Shown: one piece after another, positions 58,667-64,000 of the stretch
Position numbering within the stretch: the first letter of the stretch is position 1
Layout of the letters: each line of letters begins with the position of its first letter
From: Nonomuraea glycinis
Lineage (GTDB): Bacteria; Actinomycetota; Actinomycetes; Streptosporangiales; Streptosporangiaceae
Length of the DNA stretch: 64,000 nt
Direction: 5' to 3'
NCBI RefSeq assembly: GCF_014646515.1
Contig: NZ_BMNK01000008.1
Coordinates: 62,001-126,000 of the forward strand
Notes under the pieces: model-generated
What the model saw: only the letters and a program-made list of their open reading frames with translations
Told to the model about the DNA's origin: nothing
Database searches by the model: none
Program-made: the position numbers and the translations under genes

Positions 58667-59971
58667 GTGAGCACCGTGTTCTGGGACCTGTCCGCACCTT
58701 CAAGCACTGGACAAGTCTTGTCACTCGACTCCTCAACGTTCCGCGCGCTACGTCATCACAACTACCGACTCTGGGCAGGTGCGGACCTGGTCTCCATCAC
58801 CGGCACCTGGATGCAGGTGCTCGGCGTCAACTGGCTCGTGCTGACCCTGACGGGCTCGGCGGCCAGTGTCGGGCTCAGTCTCGTGATGCAGGCGCTGCCT
58901 ACGCTGCTGCTCGGCATGTGGGGCGGGGCGCTGGCGGACCGGCTGCCGAGCCGCCCGGTGGTGATCGTCTCCCAGCTCGCGCACGCCGCGCTCGCGGCCG
59001 CGCTGGCCGCCATCGCGTTCGCCGGCACCGAGTCGGTGCTGCCCATCTACGCCGTGGCCCTGGCCGGCGGGGTGGTCTCCGCGCTCGGCGGGCCGGCCCT
59101 CGGCAGGTTCGGCGCCGAGGTGGTGCCCCCGGCCGACCTGCCGAACGCCATGGCGCTCGGCTCGATCATCAACTCCGGCGGCCGCATCCTGGGCATGTCG
59201 CTGGCGGGCGTGCTGCTGCCCTTCACCGGCCAGGGCGGCCTCTTCCTGGTCAACGCCCTCACCTTCTTCGCGGTCATCGCCGGAGTCGCGCTGATGCGCC
59301 CGGCGGAGTTCCACCGGCTGGCCGCCGCCGAGCGGCAGCCCGGCGCGATCAGGGAGGGCCTGCGGTACGTGCTGCGCACGCCCTGGCTGCTGGTGGTCCT
59401 CGCGCTCTCCCTCGTCCTCGGCAGCCTGGGCCGCAACTATCAGGTGACCATGGCCGCGATGAGCGCGGGCCCGCTGGCGGCGGGCGCGGGCGGCTACGGC
59501 CTGCTGTCGACGGTGTTCGCCATCGGCACCGTGGCCGGCGGGTTCCTCACCGCCTCTCGGCCGCGGCTGTCGATCCGGCTGCTGCTGATCGCCGCCTTCG
59601 CCATCAGCCTGCTGCAGGCGCTCAGCGGGCTGATGCCGTCCCTGGCCACGTTCGCCGGCGCCATGCTGCCGATCGCGGCGGGCGCCATCCTGGTCGACAC
59701 CGCGGTCTCCGCCCGCGCCCAGCTCGACAGCCCCGACGCCATGCGCGGCCGGGTCATCGCGGCGGTCGGCATGGTCGGCGCCGCCTCCGGCGCGCTCGGC
59801 GGGGCGGCGCTCGGCTGGCTCAGCGACGCGTTCGGGCCCAGGGCGGCCCTGCACACCGGCGGCGTCGCGTGCCTGGCCGCGACCCTGCTCGCGGCCCTCA
59901 CGCTGGCCAGGCTCGCCCGCCGCCCGGTCAGCCGGCCGATCACCCTGCGCCCGGCGCTGGAGAACGCCTGA
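58667..59971 (+). CDS. MFS exporter (EntS/MFS_3-like)
   Basis: 434 aa, GTG start, 12 predicted TM helices. ALRHHNYRLWAGADLVSITG and TWMQVLGVNWLVLTLTGSAA, with WGGALADRLPSRPVVIVSQL as the motif A loop, are typical of the EntS-like/MFS_3 group, which includes siderophore and multidrug exporters. AQLDSPDAMRGRVIAAVGMV in the C-terminal half is also characteristic. The substrate is unknown. The PucR-type regulator upstream probably controls it. Confidence 0.9.
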   Translation: MSTVFWDLSAPSSTGQVLSLDSSTFRALRHHNYRLWAGADLVSITGTWMQVLGVNWLVLTLTGSAASVGLSLVMQALPTLLLGMWGGALADRLPSRPVVIVSQLAHAALAAALAAIAFAGTESVLPIYAVALAGGVVSALGGPALGRFGAEVVPPADLPNAMALGSIINSGGRILGMSLAGVLLPFTGQGGLFLVNALTFFAVIAGVALMRPAEFHRLAAAERQPGAIREGLRYVLRTPWLLVVLALSLVLGSLGRNYQVTMAAMSAGPLAAGAGGYGLLSTVFAIGTVAGGFLTASRPRLSIRLLLIAAFAISLLQALSGLMPSLATFAGAMLPIAAGAILVDTAVSARAQLDSPDAMRGRVIAAVGMVGAASGALGGAALGWLSDAFGPRAALHTGGVACLAATLLAALTLARLARRPVSRPITLRPALENA

Positions 59972-60001
59972 TCCACGCGATCGCGGGTAGCGACGGACGG
60001 C

Positions 60002-60518
60002 ATGGCTACCGACGTCATCACTCTGATCACCCGTGACCACCGCAAGGTCGAAGAGCTCTTCGCCCGCCTCACGTCCGGCAAGGGCGACCCGAGCGCCACC
60101 GTGGCCGAGCTGCACGCGCTCCTCATCGCCCACGCCCGCGCGGAGGAGGACCGGGTCTACCCCAGCATCGACGCCCACCACGGCCTGGAAGAGCACAAGG
60201 AGGCCGAGGTGCTGCTCGACGCCCTCGTCCGGCCCGGCCGGGCACCAAGGAGTTCCGCGAGACGCTGGAGAAACTCGTCGACTCGGTCAACCACCACGTC
60301 GAGGAGGAGGAGAGCGAGCTCCTGCCGAAGCTCGCCCGGCAGTCCGGGAGGCCTTCGCCCAGCGCCGCGACGAGGAACTACGCGCCCTGAACGGCGGCCC
60401 CTTGAGCGAGGCCACCAAGGCCGAGCTGTACGAGCAGGCACAGAAAGCCGACATCCCCGGCAGGTCCCAGATGGACAAGGGAGAGCTGGAACAGGCACTA
60501 CGCCAGTCCACGTCCTAG
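60002..60518 (+). pseudogene. Hemerythrin HHE protein with Rho_N-like tail, two frameshifts
   Basis: The reading continues through three frames. The first is MATDVITLITRDHRKVEELF to EAEVLLDALVRPGR (up to about 60238). From about 60244 the next frame gives TKEFRETLEKLVDSVNHHVE then EEESELLPKLA. From about 60340 the third gives AVREAFAQRRDEELRALNGG, and the Rho_N-like end TKAELYEQAQKADIPGRSQM then DKGELEQALRQ. Together the pieces make a normal hemerythrin domain with its His/Glu ligands plus a C-terminal Rho_N-type module. Each shift equals one missing base. It is either a recent pseudogene or two assembly errors in GC-rich runs. Confidence 0.8.
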
Positions 60519-60551
60519 CGTTTCGGCCCGCCGGTTGGGTAGGGGGCGACT

Positions 60552-60875
60552 ATGAGTGAACTTCCTCCGGACCGATTCGGATACAGCGACGAGCAGGACA
60601 TCGAGGTCTCGGAATGGACCGACGACCAGGGCATGAACCACGAGATTCGCGAGGACGACCCGCAGCACGTGGACACCCTGGACGAGCGGCTGAGGCGGGA
60701 GGCGCCTGAACGGACGCGGGTGCGGCGCCCCGGGCACCGGCTCACCCAGCCGGACGAAGGGCTGGAACCCGACTCCGAGGGCCGGGAGCTCGGCCAGGAC
60801 TGGGGCGCGGACGGCGGCGACCTGTCGTCGGAGGAGCGGGCCATCCGCATCGAGCGCGACGACGAGATGGGATAG
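60552..60875 (+). CDS. Small acidic protein, DUF5709-like
   Basis: 107 aa, highly acidic. MSELPPDRFGYSDEQDIEVS, then VDTLDERLRREAPE, and LSSEERAIRIERDDEMG. The (E/D)TLDxRLxxExPE core resembles DUF5709 proteins of actinobacteria, whose role is unknown. It is probably disordered. It follows the hemerythrin-like gene by 33 bp. Confidence 0.6.
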   Translation: MSELPPDRFGYSDEQDIEVSEWTDDQGMNHEIREDDPQHVDTLDERLRREAPERTRVRRPGHRLTQPDEGLEPDSEGRELGQDWGADGGDLSSEERAIRIERDDEMG

Positions 60876-60905
60876 CCCGCGCGGCCCGTCGGCTGTCCCA
60901 GGCCA

Positions 60906-61008
60906 TGTCCCCCAGCGCCGGGAGCAGGCCCTTGTCTCAGACCGTGTCCCTCGACGCCGGGAGCAGGCCCTTGTCTCAGACCGTGTCCCTCAGCGCCGGG
61001 AGCAGGCC
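60906..61008. repeat. 39-bp tandem repeats at the HAD gene 3' end
   Basis: Units start at 60906, 60945 and 60984, exactly 39 bp apart. The last, partial copy is the 3' end of the HAD gene on the minus strand (LLPALRDTV-stop). The middle copy still reads LLPASRDTV-stop and the outer one LLPALGDMA. Confidence 0.9.
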
Positions 61009-61647
61009 GTGCAGGTCGTCGACGATGACGTCGGCGACCTGCGCCGCCTTCGGCCGCTCCGCGTGCAGGAACCCCCACGGCCCCCGGCGCAGCAGCGCCG
61101 TCCGCATCCCCGCCGCCGAGGCGGGCAGCACGTCGTTGTCCAGCCGGTCCCCCACGTAAAGGATCTCGCCCGGCTCCCTGCCCGCGACCGCCGCCACCTT
61201 GGCGAAGAACTCGGGCGCCGGCTTGGCCACCCCCCAGCCGTCGGAGGTGTGCACCGAGTCGACCGGCAGCTCCATCGCCACCAGCGCGTCATAGGCCCTC
61301 GTCGGCTGGTTCCCGGCCACGATCACCTGATATCCGGCCGCCCGCAGCCCCGCCAGCGCCTCCCGCACATCGGCGTAGAGGTCGTCGGCGTCGAAATGGT
61401 TGCGCAGATCGTCCGGCTCGTCCCGCTCCCACGCCTCCAGCTCCGCGCCGATGTCGAGACCGGGCCGCACCAGCTCGAACGCCGCACGATGCGACCGATC
61501 CAGCGCCGCCATCCCACCGAGCGCCCCCATCAGCACGAACGGGCTCACCCCCAGTCGGCGGGCCCACCGCGTCCAGATCCGCGTCTCGTCGATGAGCGTC
61601 TCCCCGACGTCGAACACCACAGCCTTGATCACCAAATCCCCCTTCAT
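60976..61647 (-). CDS. HAD-superfamily hydrolase
   Basis: 223 aa. Motif I is VFDVGETLID (nucleophile Asp13, with Gly rather than Asp at the +2 position). Motif II lies in VIVAGNQPT, motif III is the Lys in GVAKPAPEFF, and motif IV is ILYVGDRLDNDVLPA. The helical cap is C1-type. Because the +2 acid/base Asp is Gly, phosphatase activity is uncertain; dehalogenase-like or unusual members show this change. The gene's last 30 bases are repeated downstream in 39-bp steps. Confidence 0.88.
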   Translation of the reverse strand: MKGDLVIKAVVFDVGETLIDETRIWTRWARRLGVSPFVLMGALGGMAALDRSHRAAFELVRPGLDIGAELEAWERDEPDDLRNHFDADDLYADVREALAGLRAAGYQVIVAGNQPTRAYDALVAMELPVDSVHTSDGWGVAKPAPEFFAKVAAVAGREPGEILYVGDRLDNDVLPASAAGMRTALLRRGPWGFLHAERPKAAQVADVIVDDLHGLLPALRDTV

Positions 61648-61797
61648 CCGGACAACCCCTCAACTGTACGGACCCCCGCCCCGACACCGGCTCAGCCCTG
61701 GGCGAACCTGTCCGCCCGGCCCTCCGCGCGCGAGTGCATCCGGCGACAGGGCGTGGAATACTGAGCGTGCCCGTTCGAATACGAAGGGACAGATTCC

Positions 61798-62415
61798 ATG
61801 GTTGCCATGGTGACCCGGCATGACGAGCACACCACGTTCGCGCCGACCAGCACGAAGCGGATGCCGGAGACCGCTCGTGAGCTGTTCGACGCACTTCCCG
61901 AGCTCCCCGGCTTCCGGGCCGACGTCATCGATGGGAACCTGATCGTGAGCCCTGTCGGCACCCCCGAGCATGGTCGTCACGCGATGCGCCTCAACCGCGC
62001 GCTCGCATCGATCATGGATGAGAAGGGCTGGGAGGCATGGGCCGGCAATGTCGATGTGTGCATCGAAGGGCCCCGTGAGCCGGTCGAGCCCGACTTCGTG
62101 CTGGCCCCCCTTGACTGCCCGCTCTGGGGGACCCGCGAACTACGTTCCACAGCGTTGATCATGGTCGCCGAAGTGGTCTCGCACGGCAGCGCCGGCCGGG
62201 ACCGCACGGAGAAGCCCTTGCTCTATGCGACCGGCGGCATTCCGATCTATCTGCTGATCGACCCGATCGCCAAGTCCCCCTCGGTCACCGTCTACAGCGA
62301 CATCGACGACGGCGTCTATCGCGCGGTCAACCAGGTGGCACTCGGCGCCCCGATCCAGTTGCCCAAGCCGATCGACATCGAGCTCGACACCTCCATCTTC
62401 AAGACCGGGGCTTAG
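61798..62415 (+). CDS. Uma2-family (DUF820) putative endonuclease-fold protein
   Basis: 205 aa. RADVIDGNLIVSPVGTPEHG, VEPDFVLAPLDCPLW, LIMVAEVVSHGSAGRDRTEK and GIPIYLLIDPIAKSPSVTVY are the family blocks. The PD-(D/E)xK-like site is PDF with AEVVS and a downstream Lys. The biological role is not known; the genes are abundant in actinobacteria and cyanobacteria. The ATG at 61798 is followed in frame by another at 61807. Upstream, TTCG-AATA-CGAA near 61771-61784 is a small inverted repeat. Confidence 0.9.
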   Translation: MVAMVTRHDEHTTFAPTSTKRMPETARELFDALPELPGFRADVIDGNLIVSPVGTPEHGRHAMRLNRALASIMDEKGWEAWAGNVDVCIEGPREPVEPDFVLAPLDCPLWGTRELRSTALIMVAEVVSHGSAGRDRTEKPLLYATGGIPIYLLIDPIAKSPSVTVYSDIDDGVYRAVNQVALGAPIQLPKPIDIELDTSIFKTGA

Positions 62416-62485
62416 ATCCGGGGCGTCCACACCGTCGGCCGAGCACAGGAGGTCAGGGGCATCCACACCGTGGCCTGAGCGCGGA
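62414..62485. repeat. Two 36-bp tandem repeats between convergent genes
   Basis: AGATCCGGGGCGTCCACACC (62414) and AGGTCAGGGGCATCCACACC (62450) begin two 36-bp copies. The first overlaps the Uma2 stop codon; the second ends just before the hrpA stop at 62489. Confidence 0.7.
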
Positions 62486-62488
62486 CCG

Positions 62489-64000
62489 TCATGGCATGAG
62501 CCGTTCCATCGCCTTGCCGATGCGCTTCTCCGACACCGGGGTCGACGTGCCCAGGGTCTGGGCGAAGAAGCTGACCCGCAGCTCCTCGATCATCCAGCGG
62601 ATCTCCCGCACGTCCGGATCGGCGCGCCGCGCCGGGTGCAGCCGGTCCAGCAGGTCCTGATAGTCGTCCTCGACCTTGTGGACCCGGTCCATCCACTCCT
62701 CGTCGCGCCAGGGCTCCTCGGGCAGCTTGGTGAGGCGGCGCTCGATGGCCCGCAGATAGCGCAGCACGTCCGGCAGGCGGCCGTGGCCGGTGGCGGTGAC
62801 GAAGCCCGGGTAGACGAGCTTGCCGAGCTGCTCCCGTACATCATCGGTGGAGGCGCCGGCGCGCAGGCCGTCGAGGCGCGCGCCGATCGCGTGCCAGACG
62901 CTGAGGATCTGCTCCACCCTGGCCAGCACCTCGGCCGCCGTCTCGTGCAGGTCGGCGCGCACGTGCTGGTAGAGGCGGTCGTAGCCGGCCGGGTCCCAGG
63001 CGGGGCCGCCGACGTCGCGCATGAGCTTGTCCACGGCCGCGTTGACCACGTCGTCGAAGAGCGCGACCGCGCCACCGTGCGGGCTGCGGGACAGGGCCAG
63101 CTTCGCCTGGTTGGACAGGCCGCCCAGCAGGGACCTGGCCGGGTTGGTGACATTGAGCAGCAGCAGGCGGCGGGTGCCCGGCCAGTGGGCGCGGCGCTGC
63201 TCCGCCTCCGTCTCGAAGATCTTGATGGAGACGGACTCGCCGGCGTCGACCAGCGCCGGGTAGCCCTTCATCCGGCCCTGCTCGAACACCTGGGGCAGGG
63301 TGCCGAAGCTCCAGGTGCGCAGGCCGGTCCGCTCCAGGTCGTCGGCCGCCGCCGAGAGCGTCTTGCGCAGGCGGGGGGCCAGGCGGCGTTTGAGCGCGTC
63401 GAGGTCCTTGTCCTCGGCGACGGTCCGCTTGCGCTCGTCGATCACCCGGTAGGTGATCCGCAGGTGGTCGGGGACCTGGTCGAGCTGCCAGGCGTCGTGC
63501 GGCACGCGCACCCCGGTCAGCCGCAGCAGCTCCCGCTCGACGGCCTCCAGCAGCGGCTCGGCGCCCTGTTTGACGGCGGCGAGCACCTGCTTGGCGAAGT
63601 TGGGGGCGGGCACGAAGTTGCGCCGCAGCTGCTTGGGCAGGGACCGGATCAGCGCGGTGATGAGCTCCTCGCGCAGGCCCGGGATCTGCCAGTCGAAGCC
63701 GTCGGAGTTGACCTGGTTGAGCACCTGCAGCGGCACGTGCACGGTCACGCCGTCTGCGTCCGCGCCCGGCTCGAACTGGTAGGTGAGCTTCATCCGCTGG
63801 CCGAGCTGCCGCCAGTTGTCGGGGTAGTCGCGGACGCTGACGTCCGCGCCCTCGTTGACGAGCATCTCGGGCGAGTACGTGAGCAGCTCGGGCTGCTCGG
63901 CCCGGGCCTTCTTCCACCAGGAGTCGAAGTGCCGGGCCGACACCACGTCGGCGGGCAGCCGCTCGTCGTAGAAGTCGAACAGGGCCTCGTCGTCGACCAT
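62489..64000 (-). CDS. hrpA: HrpA-type RNA helicase, C-terminal part
   Basis: The gene enters from the right edge; 503 codons are visible without the N-terminal DEAH helicase core. The visible part is the DUF3418/HrpA C-terminal domain: DEALFDFYDERLPADVVSAR, HFDSWWKKARAEQPELLTYS, VTVHVPLQVLNQVNSDGFDW, RIGKAMERLMP. HrpA is a DEAH-box helicase that acts on mRNA and on stalled or collided ribosomes. The Met at 64000 is internal, not the start. Confidence 0.93.
   Translation of the reverse strand: MVDDEALFDFYDERLPADVVSARHFDSWWKKARAEQPELLTYSPEMLVNEGADVSVRDYPDNWRQLGQRMKLTYQFEPGADADGVTVHVPLQVLNQVNSDGFDWQIPGLREELITALIRSLPKQLRRNFVPAPNFAKQVLAAVKQGAEPLLEAVERELLRLTGVRVPHDAWQLDQVPDHLRITYRVIDERKRTVAEDKDLDALKRRLAPRLRKTLSAAADDLERTGLRTWSFGTLPQVFEQGRMKGYPALVDAGESVSIKIFETEAEQRRAHWPGTRRLLLLNVTNPARSLLGGLSNQAKLALSRSPHGGAVALFDDVVNAAVDKLMRDVGGPAWDPAGYDRLYQHVRADLHETAAEVLARVEQILSVWHAIGARLDGLRAGASTDDVREQLGKLVYPGFVTATGHGRLPDVLRYLRAIERRLTKLPEEPWRDEEWMDRVHKVEDDYQDLLDRLHPARRADPDVREIRWMIEELRVSFFAQTLGTSTPVSEKRIGKAMERLMP

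Overview
This is a very GC-rich actinobacterial chromosome segment. Codon third positions are almost all G or C, GTG starts are common, and genes often overlap by 4 bp. Gene content (SepH, AfsR-like STAND regulators, a bacterial terpene synthase, a SulP-carbonic anhydrase fusion, an actinobacterial class A RNase P RNA) fits a mycelial actinomycete. A Streptosporangiales relative such as Nonomuraea is my inference from gene content, not a database result. No tRNA, rRNA, CRISPR array or prophage is visible.

Layout. 1-5 kb: the end of a sugar-lactone oxidase, a shrunken subtilase and a greatly enlarged sepH with a CRP-like site upstream. 5-9 kb: a YdbS/YdbT-type PH-domain membrane pair divergent from a DrrAB-type ABC exporter. 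9-19 kb: an AfsR-like regulator, a PEBP lipoprotein, a Pro-rich membrane-anchored protein, the SulP-carbonic anhydrase fusion, a small membrane protein and a PP2C-like protein. 19-23 kb: rnpB, then the housekeeping cluster RNase H/phosphatase, zinc-ribbon coiled-coil protein and Nif3. 23-29 kb: a Baeyer-Villiger-type monooxygenase, an M19 dipeptidase, a GNAT protein, a divergent Nramp-like transporter and a WYL regulator. 29-34 kb: a leftward acyl-CoA synthetase plus two acyl-CoA dehydrogenases, divergent from an orphan histidine kinase that is followed by the decayed 3' end of a second kinase.

34-41 kb: TetR, CopC and CopD, a histidine-rich membrane protein, and a striking operon in which a secreted alpha/beta hydrolase is fused through a membrane segment to an ABC ATPase and paired with a permease. 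41-49 kb: a second AfsR-like regulator, a flavin monooxygenase, a 41-residue conserved gene, a STAND ATPase and a terpene synthase (possibly a small terpenoid locus). 49-53 kb: ankyrin, PAC2, Gfo/Idh and tyrosine phosphatase genes and an unknown membrane protein. 53.5-55 kb: a solo TnpB (IS605-type) element. 55-64 kb: an M6 metalloprotease, a PucR-type regulator, an MFS exporter, a twice-frameshifted hemerythrin, a DUF5709-like protein, a HAD hydrolase, a Uma2 protein and the C-terminal part of HrpA.

A recurring structural theme is short tandem duplication, 14 to 39 bp per unit (36 bp three times), at gene 3' ends and in linkers. Several arrays include the last codons and stop of the adjoining gene.
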